Below the pieces are notes generated by a model that did no database searches, was not told the DNA's origin, and worked only from the letters and a program-made list of their open reading frames with translations. This document shows positions 12,151 through 24,900 of a stretch of 60,000 nt of DNA, one piece after another (within the stretch, counting starts at the first letter, position 1; the number at the start of each line of letters is the position of its first letter). The translations under genes were made by a program, and so were the position numbers. The stretch spans positions 95,165,805 to 95,225,804 of the forward strand of contig NC_088295.1 of assembly GCF_032854445.1 (NCBI RefSeq), in the 5' to 3' direction. The stretch is from Liolophura sinensis (taxonomy: Eukaryota; Mollusca; Polyplacophora; Chitonida; Chitonidae).

Positions 12151-12650
12151 CAGATGATCACACTTATTTGTAACTAACATGTACAGCTCATCACTCCCAT
12201 TTGTAACAGACTGTGCAGCTCATCACTCCCATTTGTAACAGGCTGTGAAGTTGATCACACTCATTTGTAACTGAGTGCAGCTGATCACAATCATTTGTAA
12301 CTGACATGTGCAGCTCATCATATCCATTTGTAATAGACTGTGCAGCTGATCAGCTGCACAGCCTGTGACAAATGGAAGTGACTAGCTGCACACTGTTACA
12401 AACAGGTAAGACCATGCAGCTCATCACTTCCATTTGTAACAGATTATGCAGCCCATCACTCCCATTTGTAACAGACTGTGCAGCTCATCACTCCCATTTG
12501 TAACAGACTGTGCAGCTCATCACTCCCATTTATAACAGACTGTGCAGCTCATCACTCCCATTTGTAACAGACTGTGCAGCTCATCACTCCCATTTGTAAC
12601 AGACTGTGCAGCTCATCACTCCCATTTGTAACAGACTGTGCAGTATACGG
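12150..12650. repeat. Minisatellite, 32-bp unit, about 15 copies, with an inverted unit
   Basis: The core is CAGCTCATCACTCCCATTTG plus TAACAGACTGTG. Units 5' of 12420 are diverged; the last eight are nearly identical. A perfect 24-bp palindrome at 12338-12361 marks one head-to-head unit. The array lies in the SIDT 3'UTR or just beyond it. Confidence 0.92.
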
Positions 12651-12861
12651 CTTTCACAATGTCAGCATTACTGTTATTACACATATGAGCAGCAGCACAA
12701 GTCATTAACATGAGAGACTGTGTTAGATGCAGGCCAATTTCAGGCCTAAATCCACAAAAGTGTCATGGAAAATTCAAGAAGAGGTAAGTCACTGGAACCA
12801 CAAGCTTTGGAGTCATCTGACAATTGATCACAGAAGATATATGCAGTAAAGAAATCAGACT

Positions 12862-12924
12862 TCAGAAGACAGGAATGCGGTCTCTTCTGGTGAAGGTCAA
12901 ATCATCATCCAGGGTGAGCAGGAT
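12862..12924 (-). CDS. SIDT: SIDT terminal coding exon 14 with stop codon
   Basis: The acceptor is cctgttgtag|ATCCTGC. The exon encodes [20 protein letters not shown] and then TGA at 12864-12862. This equals the invariant C-terminus of the family ([20 protein letters not shown]). The 3'UTR continues leftward. No convincing polyadenylation signal is close to the stop; the nearest candidate I noted is TTTATT (AATAAA on this strand) at 12035-12040, about 820 bases past the stop. Confidence 0.95.
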   Translation of the reverse strand: MLLTLDDDLTFTRRDRIPVF

Positions 12925-15900
12925 CTACAACAGGTGCAATGAACATGTAATATTACCTGCAGTGCAATCCATGACAGTAGTGTAATCCACAAGCCATGAC
13001 AGCAGTGTAATCCACAAGCCATGGCAGCAGTGTAATCCACAAGCCATGACAGTGGTGTAATCCACAATCCATGACAGTAGTGTAATCCACAAGCCATGAC
13101 AGCAGTGTAATCCACAAGCCATGACAGTGGTGTAATCCACATGCCATGACAGTGGTGTAATCCACAATCCATGACAGTAGTGTAATCCACAAGCCATGGC
13201 AGCAGTGTAATCCACAAGCCATGACAGTGGTGTAATCCACATGCCATGACAGTGGTGTAATCCACAAGCCATGACAGTGGTGTAATCCACATGCCATGAC
13301 AGCAGTGTAATCCACAAGCCATGACAGTTGTGTAATCCACAAGCCATGACAGCAGTGTAATCCACAAGCCATGCCAGCAGTGTAATCCACAAGCCATGAC
13401 AGCGGTGTAATCCACAAGCCATGACATTGATGTAATCCACAAGCCATGACAGTGGTGTAATCCACAAGCCATGACAGTGGTGTAATCCACAAGCCATGAC
13501 AGTGGTGTAATCCACAAGCCATGACATTAGTGTAATCCACAAGCCATGACAGTGGTGTAATCCACAAGTCATGACAGTAGTGTAATCTACATGCCATGAC
13601 AGCAGTGTAATCAACAAGCCATGACATTGGTCTAATCCACAAGCCATGACAGTGGTGTAATCCACAAGCCATGACATTGGTGTAATCCACAAGCCATGAC
13701 AGTGGTGTAATCCACAAGCCATGACAGTGGTGTAATCCACAAGTCATGACAGTGGTGCAATCCGCAAGCCATGACAGTAGTGTAATCCACATGCCATGAC
13801 AGCAGTGTAATCCACAAGCCATGACAGTGGGGTAATCCACAAGTCATGACAGTAGTGTAATCTACATGCCATGACAGCAGTGTAATCAACAAGCCATGAC
13901 ATTGGTCTAATCCACAAGCCATGACAGTGGTGTAATCCACAAGCCATGACATTGGTGTAATCCACAAGCCATGACAGTGGTGTAATCCACAAGCCATGAC
14001 AGTGGTGTAATCCACAAGTCATGACAGTAGTGTAATCTACATGCCATGACAGCAGTGTAATCAACAAGCCATGACATTGGTCTAATCCACAAGCCATGAC
14101 AGTGGTGTAATCCACAAGCCATGACAGTGGTGTAATCCACAAGCCATGACAGCAGTGTAATCTACATGCCATGACAGCAGTGTAATCCACAAGCCATGAC
14201 AGCAGTGTAATCCACAAGCCATGACAGCAGTGTAATCCACAAGCCATGACAGTGGTGTAATCCACAAGCCATGACAGTGGTGCAATCCGCAAGCCATGAC
14301 AGTAGTGTAATCCACATGCCATGACAGCAGTGTAATCCACAAGCCATGACAGTGGGGTAATCCACATGCCATGACAGTAGTGTAATCCACATGCCATGAC
14401 AGCAGTGTAATCCACAAGCCATGACAGTGGAGTAATCCACAAGCCATGACAGTGGTGTAATCCACAAGCCATGACAGCAGTGTAATCCACAAGCCATGAC
14501 AGTAGTGTAATCCACAAGCCATGACAATGGTGTAATCCACAAGCCATGACAGTGGTGTAATCCACATGCCATGACAGCGGTGTAATCCACAAGCCATGAC
14601 AGTGGTGTAATCCACAAGCCATGACAGTGGTGTAATCCACATGCCATGACAGCAGTGTAATCCACAAGCCATGACAGTAGTGTAATCCACATGCCATGAC
14701 AGCAGTGTAATCCACAAGCCATGACAGCGGTGTAATCCACAAGCCATGACATTGATGTAATCCACAAGCCATGACAGTGGTGTAATCCACAAGCCATGAC
14801 AGCAGTGTAATCCACAAGCCATGACAGTGGTGTAATCCACAATCCATGACAGTGGTGTAATCCACAAGCCATGACAGTGGTGTAATCCACAAGCCATGAC
14901 AGCAGTGTAATCCACAAGCCATGACAGGAGCGTAATCCACATGCCATGACAGTGGTGTAATCCACAAGCCATGACAGTGGTGTAATCCACAAGCCATGAC
15001 AGTGGTGTAATCCACAAGCCATGACAGTGGTGTAATCCACAAGCCATGACAGTAGTGTAATCCACATGCCATGACAGCAGTGTAATCCACAAGCCATGAC
15101 AGCAGTGTAATCCACAAGCCATGACAGTGGTGTAATCCACATGCCATGACAGCATTGTAATCCACAAGCCATGACAGTAGTGTAATCCACCAGCCATGAC
15201 ACCAGTTGGTAACCACAAGCCATGACAGTGGTGTAATCCACAAGCCACGAGACAATATATGTGCTCTTGTCAGACATTATTTGTGTTCTTGTGAGACAAT
15301 ATTTGTGTGTGCTTGACACAATATGAGTGCTCTTGTGAGGACAATATGAGTGTACTTGTGAGAAAATATGAGTGCTCTTGTCAGACAATATGAATACTTG
15401 TGAGCCAATATGAATGCACTTGTGAGACAATATGAGTGTACTTTTGAGACAATATTTTTGCTTCTTGTGAGACAATAGGAGTGTGCTTGTGAGAAAATAT
15501 CAGTACTGTTGTGAAACAGTATGAGTATTCTTGTGACACAAGTGTGTTCTTGTGGGGCAATATTTCTGTTCTTGTGAGACAATATGTGTGTTCCTGTGAG
15601 ACAATATAAGTGTTCTTCTGAGAAAATATTTGTGTTCTTGTGAGACAATATGAGCATACTTGCGAGACAAAATGAGTGCTCTTGTGAGACAATATGAGTG
15701 TACTTGTGAGACAATGTGAGTGCTCTTGTGAGACAATGTGTGTTCTTGTAATACAATGAGTGTGCTTGTGAGACAATATGAGTGCTCTTGTGAGACAATA
15801 TGAGTGCTCTTGTGAGACAAAGTGTGTTCTTGTGAGACAGAATGAGTGTGCTTGTGTGACAATATGTGTGTTATTGTGAGACAATATGTGTGTTCTTGTA

Positions 15901-18900
15901 AGACGATATGGTTGTTTCTGTGAGACAATATGAGTGCTGCTTTGAAACATGAGTGATCTTGTCAGACAACATATGTGTTCTTGACAGAAAACTTGGGTGT
16001 TCTTGTCAGACAATATGTGTGATCTTGTGAGATAACCTGAATGTGGTTGTAAGACAACATTATCTTTTGACTTACCATAAATGAGAAAAACAAACTCATG
16101 GCGGACAGAAAATGCCAGACGTCATGGGAGTCATAGAAATCCATCAAGATGCAAGGCTGATTTTGTTCTCTGGATTTGGCTGGTGTCAGCTGTAATGGAG
16201 GAACACAAACATCACAGTATTACATGTACAAGCCCCCTACCACTGTTCTCTGGGCTGGTGTTAGCTGTAATGGAGGAACACAAACGTCACAGTATTACAT
16301 GTCCCCTACCACAGTTCTCGGGGCTGGTGTCCTCTGTAATGGAGGAACACAAACGTCACAGTATTACATGTCCCTTACCACAGTTCTCGGGGCTGGTGTC
16401 CTCTGTAATGGAGGAACACAAACGTCCCAGTATTACATGTCCCCTACCACAGTTCTCTGGGCTGGTGTCAGCTGTAATGGAGGAACACAATCGTCACAGT
16501 ATTACACGTCCCCTACCACAGTTCTCTGGGCTAGTGGCACCTGTAATCGAGGAACACAAACGTCACAGTATTACATGTCCCCTAACACTATTCTCTGCGC
16601 TGGTGTCAGCTGTAATGGAGGTACACAAAAGTCACAGTATAACATGTCTCCCACCACAGTTCTCTGAGCTGGTGTCAGCTGTAATGGAGGAACACGGACG
16701 TCACAGTATTACATGTCTCCTACCACTGTTCTCTGGGCTGGTGTCAGCTGTAATGGAGGAACACAACCGTCACAGTATTACATGTCCCCTACCACAGTTC
16801 TCTGGGCTGGTGTCAGCTGTAATGGAGGAACACAACCGTCACAGTATTACATGTCCCCTACCCCAGTTCTCTAAGCTTGTGTCAGCTGTAATGGAGGAAT
16901 ACAAATGTCACAGTATTACATGTACAGCATTTATACATCATATACCATTTATAAACACACTGAATTCACACAGTAAAATCGTATTTCAAAGTGTGACTTA
17001 AAGGATTAGTGTTCAGATTTTGCTACAGGGCCTAATAATAAAGATTGTAACCTGTTTCAACAGTATATTACCAGGAGGGCTTCTGACAGACGTAATAATG
17101 ACCTTAAATCCACCAAAATAATGGTGTTACTGCCCTAACCAATTTCCACTCGGCCGTGCGGAACGGCTCAGCAGGTGACACCATAGCCAATCCTAGGATG
17201 GCAAATATACAGTCTCAACGCATATGGGATGACCTTAAAGTTCCAATTTATGACTCTAGATAAACAGAAACAAATATACAGTCTCAACGCATATGGGATG
17301 ACCTTAAAGTTCCAATTTATGGCTCTAGATAAACAGAAACAAATATACAGTCTCAACGCATATGGGATGACCTTAAAGTTCCAATTTATGGCTCTAGATA
17401 AACAGAAACAAATATACAGTCTCAACGCATATGGGATGACCTTAAACTTCCAATTTATGACTCTAGATAAACAGAAACAAATATACAGTCTCAATGCATA
17501 TGGGATGACCTTAAACTTCCAATTTATGACTCTAGATAAACAGAAACAAATATACAGTCTCAATGCATATGGGATGACCTTAAAGTTCCAATTTATGGCT
17601 CTAGATAAACAGAAACAAATATACAGTCTCAACGCATATGGGATGACCTTAAACTTCCAATTTATGACTCTAGATAAACAGAAACAAATATACAGTCTCA
17701 ACGCATATGGGATGACCTTAAACTTCCAATTTATGACTCTAGATAAACAGAAACAAATATACAGTCTCAACGCATATGGGATGACCTTAAAGTTCCAATT
17801 TATGACTCTAGATAAACAGAAACAAATATACAGTCTCAACGCATATGGGATGACCTTAAACTTCCAATTTATGACTCTAGATAAACAGAAACAAATATAC
17901 AGTCATATCAATCTGAATCCGTATGGGATGACCTTAAAGTTCCGATTTATGACTCTGACATCTCTGTCTAGACTTCCAATTAGTGTTTTGAAATACTGAA
18001 TTTGGTGTTTGTTCAGGCATTTATATCTGCACTGCATGGCAATACAGACAAGTCAACTATAGCTTTATCTATTGTTACATTATCCATTTCATATGTTTAT
18101 ATTAAAATATAATTTATATTTATTATTCTCTCCCACTGTTGATTTCACAATAAATACAAGTACTATTTTATGCCTGGAAGTATTCAAAATTCATACGTGC
18201 ACAAGTCTGTATAGTAGCGTACAATATGATTATATGTACGATCTGGGAATAAGAGACATCTCTTAATCCCAGGTATGATGTGAACAACTACGTGTCTACA
18301 GTGATCTGCTACCATAGTAGCCAGATCTCAGGAATTCAGCTGTATCCCTCTCATAGCTTTCAGCTGTATAATGGTGAGAGCAGATACAGCTGTTTTTTGT
18401 GGGTACAAAATCCCTAAGTCTTATGCTGTAAATCACGCATTCATGAGGGTCAAATCATCTGGAAACTTGAAAAAAAAAATCCAGGGTCCATTCATAACCT
18501 GTTTTCACAAATGTACGCAGAACAGCAAGCCATTTCATGGAGAAACTTGATAGTTTGTTGTCACTCTTGTAGTTTTTTGAGCACTGAACTAAATGTCGAA
18601 GCTTTAATGTCTCATAAAGGTTAAACTTATATGTAATTGGGCTGAGACAATGGAGTGTTGGTGGAAAAAATGCATAAAACCAAGGCTGTAATAACTTTAA
18701 GAGCTATATTACTCTTATTAATGTAAGTTTTTCAAATGTTTTTTACACTTAAATGAACAATATATACAGGAGTAGCTAGTTATGAATAAACAATAAATCT
18801 AGAGACTAATCTTTCAAGGCAAAACGGCCAGTATAGAATCAGTCCCTGAGACGCACAGCCTTGAGTACTCACATTCCACACGCACAGCCTTGAGTACTCA

Positions 18901-21900
18901 CATTCCAGACGCACAGCCTTGAGTACTCACATTCCACACGCACAGCCTTGAGTACTCACATTCCAGACGCACAGCCTTGAGTACTCACATTCCAGACGCA
19001 CAGCCTTGAGTACTCACATTCCACACGCACAGCCTTGAGTACTCACATTCCACACGCACAGCCTTGAGTACTCACATTCCACACGCACAGCCTTGAGTAC
19101 TCACATTCCACACGCACAGCCTTGAGTACTCACATTCCACACGCACAGCCTTGAGTACTCACATTCCACACGCACAGCCTTGAGTACTCACATTCCACAC
19201 GCACAGCCTTGAGTACTCACATTCCACACGCACAGCCTTGAGTACTCACATTCCACACGCACAGCCTTGAGTACTCACATTCCACACGCACAGCCTTGAG
19301 TACTCACATTCCACACGCACAGCCTTGAGTACTCACATTCCACACGCACAGCCTTGAGTACTCACATTCCACACGCACAGCCTTGAGTACTCACATTCCA
19401 CACGCACAGCCTTGAGTACTCACATTCCACACGCACAGCCTTGAGTACTCACATTCCACACGCACAGCCTTGAGTACTCACATTCCACACGCACAGCCTT
19501 GAGTACTCACATTCCACACGCACAGCCTTGGGTACTCACATTCCACACGCACAGCCTCGAGTACTCACATTCCACACGCACAGCCTCGAGTACTCACATT
19601 CCACACGCACAGCCTCGAGTACTCACATTCCACACGCACAGCCTTGAGTACTCACATTCCACACGCACAGCCTTGGGTACTCACATTCCACACGCACAGC
19701 CTTGAGTACTCACATTCCACACGCACAGCCTTGAGTACTCACATTCCACACGCACAGCCTTGAGTACTCACATTCCAGACGCACAGCCTTGAGTACTCAC
19801 ATTCCACACGCACAGCCTTGAGTACTCACATTCCACACGCACAGCCTTGAGTACTCACATTCCAGAAGCACAGCCTTGAGTACTCACATTCCAGAAGCAC
19901 AGCCTTGAGTACTCACATTCCACACGCACAGCCTTGAGTACTCACATTCCACACGCACAGCCTTGAGTACTCACATTCCACGCACACAGCCTTGAGTACT
20001 CACATTCCAGGCGCACAGCCTTGAGTACTCACATTCCAGACGCACAGCCTTGAGTACTCACATTCCACACACACAGCCTTGAGTACTCACATTCCACACG
20101 CACAGCCTTGAGTACTCACATTCCACACGCACAGCCTTGAGTACTCACATTCCACACGCACAGCCTTGAGTACTCACATTCCAGACGCACAGCCTTGAGT
20201 ACTCACATTCCAGAAGCACAGCCTCGAGTACTCACATTCCAGACGCACAGCCTTGAGTACTCACATTCCACACGCACAGCCTTGAGTACTCACATTCCAC
20301 ATGCACAGCCTTGAGTACTCACATTCCACACGCACAGCCTTGAGTACTCACATTCCACACGCACAGCCTTGAGTGCTCACATTCCAGACGCACAGCCTTG
20401 AGTGCTCACATTCCAGACGCACAGCCTTGAGTGCTCACATTCCACACTCACAGCCTTGAGTGCTCACATTCCACACGCACAGCCTTGAGTGCTCACATTC
20501 CACACGCACAGCCTTGAGTACTCACATTCCACACGCACAGCCTTGAGTGCTCACATTCCACACGCACAGCCTCGAGTGCTCACATTCCACACGCACAGCC
20601 TCGAGTACTCACATTCCACACGCACAGCCTCGAGTACTCACATTCCACACGCACAGCCTTGAGTACTCACATTCCACACGCACAGCCTTGAGTACTCACA
20701 TTCCACACGCACAGCCTTGAGTACTCACATTCCACACGCACAGCCTTGAGTACTCACATTCCACACGCACAGCCTTGAGTACTCACATTCCACACGCACA
20801 GCCCTGAGTACTCACATTCCAGACGCACAGCCCTGAGTACTCACATTCCAGAAGCACAGCCCTGAGTACTCACATTCCAGCATCACAGCCTTGAGTACTC
20901 ACATTCCAGACGCACAGCCCTGAGTGCTCACATTCCAGAAGCACAGCCTTGAGTACTTACATTCCACACGCACAGCCTTGAGTACTCACATTCCACACGC
21001 ACAGCCTTGAGTACTCACATTCCACACGCACAGCCTTGAGTACTCACATTCCACACGCACAGCCTTGAGTACTCACATTCCAGACGCACAGCCTTGAGTA
21101 CTCACATTCCACACGCACAGCCTTGAGTACTCACATTCCACACGCACAGCCTTGAGTACTCACATTCCACACGCACAGCCTTGAGTACTCACATTCCAGA
21201 CGCACAGCCTTGAGTACTCACATTCCAGGATGTCAGATGATTGAGGAAGAACCAGAGTGCGAAGCCCATCAGAACGGCAGACAAGATGATAAACATCAAT
21301 GGTAGCAGCATTATCTTCTCTTTACTCACCAACTAGGTAAAGGAAAAGCAAAACACAGTATTATCTTCTCATTACTCACCAACTAGGTAAAGGAAAAGCA
21401 AAACATAGTATTATTTTCTCCTTACTCACCAAGTAGGTAAAGGAAAAGCAAAACACAGTATTATTTTCTCAATACTCACCAACTAGGTAAAGGAAAAGCA
21501 AAACACAGTATTATTTTCTCAATACTCACCAACTAGGAAAATACATATCGGGAGTATTATTTTTTCCAAGCTTGCAGATCAGTTAAGCAAATACATCACA
21601 AAGATCTTATTGACCACCTATTTGTTTACTGACCAACTATCTGTTTACTTATCAACTATCTGTTTACTGACCAACTACATGTACCTGTTTACTGACCAAC
21701 TATCTGTTTACTGACCAACTATCTGTTTGCTGATCAACTATCTGTTTACTGACCAACTACATGTACCTGTTTACTGACCAACTATCTGTTTGCTGATCAA
21801 CTATCTGTTTGCTGACCAACTATCCATTTACTTATCAACTATCTGTTTACTGATCAACTATCTGTTTACTAACCAACTATCTGTTTACTTACTAGCCATC

Positions 21901-24900
21901 GGTTTACTGACCAATCATCTGTTTACTTACCAGCTCTCCATTTACCTCACAACTGTTTACTTATCAACTATTTGTTTACTGATCAACTATTTGTTTACTG
22001 ATCAACTATCTGTTTGTTGATCAAATATCTGTTTACTTATCAACTATCTGTTTACTGATCAACTATCTTTACTTATCAACTATCTGTTTATTGATCAACT
22101 ATCTTTACTTATCAACTATCTGTTTACTTATGAACTATTTGTTTACTGATCAACTATCTGTTTTCTGATCAACTATATTTACTTATCAACTATCTGTTTA
22201 CTGACCAACTATCAATTTATTGAATGCTGATAAACAGTCCATAATAGTAGTGATCAAAAATGTGTTTATTTCCTTTTGAGATGAGTGTAGAACTTAGCCG
22301 CATGACTGGGGAACTCAGCTTCGTGACTGAGGTAATTTAAGCTTCATGACTGAGGGATTTACCTTCATGACTTGATTGACTGAGGGACTTGGTTTCATGA
22401 CTGAGGGTCTTACCTTCATGACTGAGCATCTTACCTTCGTGACTGAAGGACTTACCTTCATGACCTGATCGACTGAGCGACTTGGCTTTATGACTAAGGG
22501 ATTTACCTTCCTGACTGAGGAACGTACCTTCATGACTGAGGGATTTACCTTCCTGTCTGAGGAATGTACCTTCATGACTGAGGGACTTACCCTCATGACT
22601 ATGGGACTTGCCTTCATGACTGAGGGACTTACCTTCATGACTGAGCATCTTACCTTCATGACCTGATCCACTGAGGGACGTGGCTTCATGACTGAGGGAT
22701 TTACCTTCCTGTCTGAGGAATGTACCTTCATGACTGAGGGATTTACCTTCCTGTCTGAGGAATGTACCTTCATGACTGAGGGACTTACCCTCATGACTAT
22801 GGGACTTGCCTTCATGACTGAGGGACTTACCTTCATGACTGAGCATCTTACCTTCATGACCTGATCCACTGAGGGACGTGGCTTTATGACTGAGGGATTT
22901 ACCTTCCTGTCTGAGGAATGTACCTTCATGACTGAGGGATTTACCTTCCTGTCTGAGGAATGTACCTTCATGACTGAGGGACTTACCCTCATGACTATGG
23001 GACTTGCCTTCATGACTGAGAGACACCTTCATGACTGAGGGTCTTACCTTCATGACTTGATCGACTGAGGGACTTGGCTTCATGGCTGAGGGATTTACCT
23101 TCATGACTATGGGGCTTACCTTCATGACTGAGGGACTTACCTTCATGACTGAGGGACCTACCGTCATGACTGAGGGACGTACCTTCATGACTGAGCATCT
23201 TACCTTCATGACTATGGGGCTTACCTTCATGACTTGATCGACTGAGGGACTTGGCTTTATGACTGAGGTACTTAACTTCATGACTGAGGAGAGTACCTTC
23301 TTGACTGAGGGGCTTACCTTCCTGACTGAGAAACGTACCTTCATGACTGAGGGAATTACCTTTATGACCTGATCGACTGAGGGACTTGGTTTTATCACTG
23401 AGGGACTTACCTTCATGAATGAGGGACTTGGCTTCATGACTGAGGGACTTACCTGCATGACTGAGGGACTTACCTTCATTACAATGTAGAAGGCCACGTA
23501 CAACATGAGGTTAACAATCAATATAGCCAGAAGATAGGAAGCAAAATCTTCAGGTTTTGTCAACACCCCATATATGGCTCTGAAATCAATAAATAATCAA
23601 TAACATATGTCTCCATAAAATGTCAATGCTCCTTACCTGGATTTGTAATCAATAATGTATGTCTACATAAAGTGTCCACGCTCCATATCTGGCTTTTTAA
23701 TCAATAATGTATGTCTACATAAAGTGTCCACGCTCCAAATCTGGCTTTGTAATCAATAATGTATGTCTACATAAAGTGTCCACGCTCCATATCTGGCTTT
23801 GTAATCAATAATGTATGTCTACATAAAGTGTTCATGCTCCAAATCTAGCTTTGTAATCAATAATGTATATCTACATAAAGTGTCCATGCTCCATATCTGG
23901 CTTTGTAATCAATAATGTATGTCTACATAAAGTGTTCACGTTCCAAATCTGGCTTTGTAATCAATAATGTATGTCTACATAAAGTGTTCACGTTCCAAAT
24001 CTGGCTTTGTAATCAATAATGTATGTCTACATAAAGTGTCCACGCTCCAAATCTGGCTTTGTAATCAATAATGTATGTCTACATAAATTGTCAATGCTCC
24101 AAATCTGGCTTTGTAATCAATAATGTATGTCTACATAAAGTGTCCACGCTCCATATCTGGCTTTGTAATCAATAATGTATGTCTACATAAAGTGTCCACG
24201 CTCCAAATCTGGCTTTGTAATCAATAATGTATGTCTACATAAAGTGTCCACGCTCCAAATCTGGCTTTGTAATCAATAATGTATGTCTACATAAAGTGTC
24301 CATGCTCCAAATCTGGCTTTGTAATCAATAATGTATGTCTACATAAAGTGTTCACGTTCCAAATCTGGCTTTGTAATCAATAATGTATGTCTACATAAAG
24401 TGTCCATGCTCCAAATCTGGCTTTGTAATCAATAATGTATGTCTACATAAAGTATCCATGCTCCATATCTGGCTTTGTAATCAATAATGTATGTCTACAT
24501 AAAGTGTTCACGTTCCAAATCTGGCTTTGTAATCAATAATGTATGTCTACATAAAGTGTTCACGTTCCAAATCTGGCTTTGTAATCAATAATGTATGTCT
24601 ACATAAAGTGTCCACGCTCCAAATCTGGCTTTGTAATCAATAATGTATGTCTACATAAATTGTCAATGCTCCAAATCTGGCTTTGTAATCAATAATGTAT
24701 GTCTACATAAAGTGTCCACGCTCCATATCTGGCTTTGTAATCAATAATGTATGTCTACATAAAGTGTCCACGCTCCAAATCTGGCTTTGTAATCAATAAT
24801 GTATGTCTACATAAAGTGTCCACGCTCCAAATCTGGCTTTGTAATCAATAATGTATGTCTACATAAAGTGTCCACGCTCCAAATCTGGCTTTGTAATCAA

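Noticed and set aside
12897-15475. Overlapping minus-strand open frames of up to 503 codons (repeated [13 protein letters not shown])
   Set aside because: A stop-free 25-bp tandem repeat in an intron opens all three frames; there is no start context, domain or splice support.
18850-21229. CRISPR-like regular 29-bp direct repeats
   Set aside because: The units are contiguous with no unique spacers and the genome is eukaryotic; the unit is the exon 12 donor.
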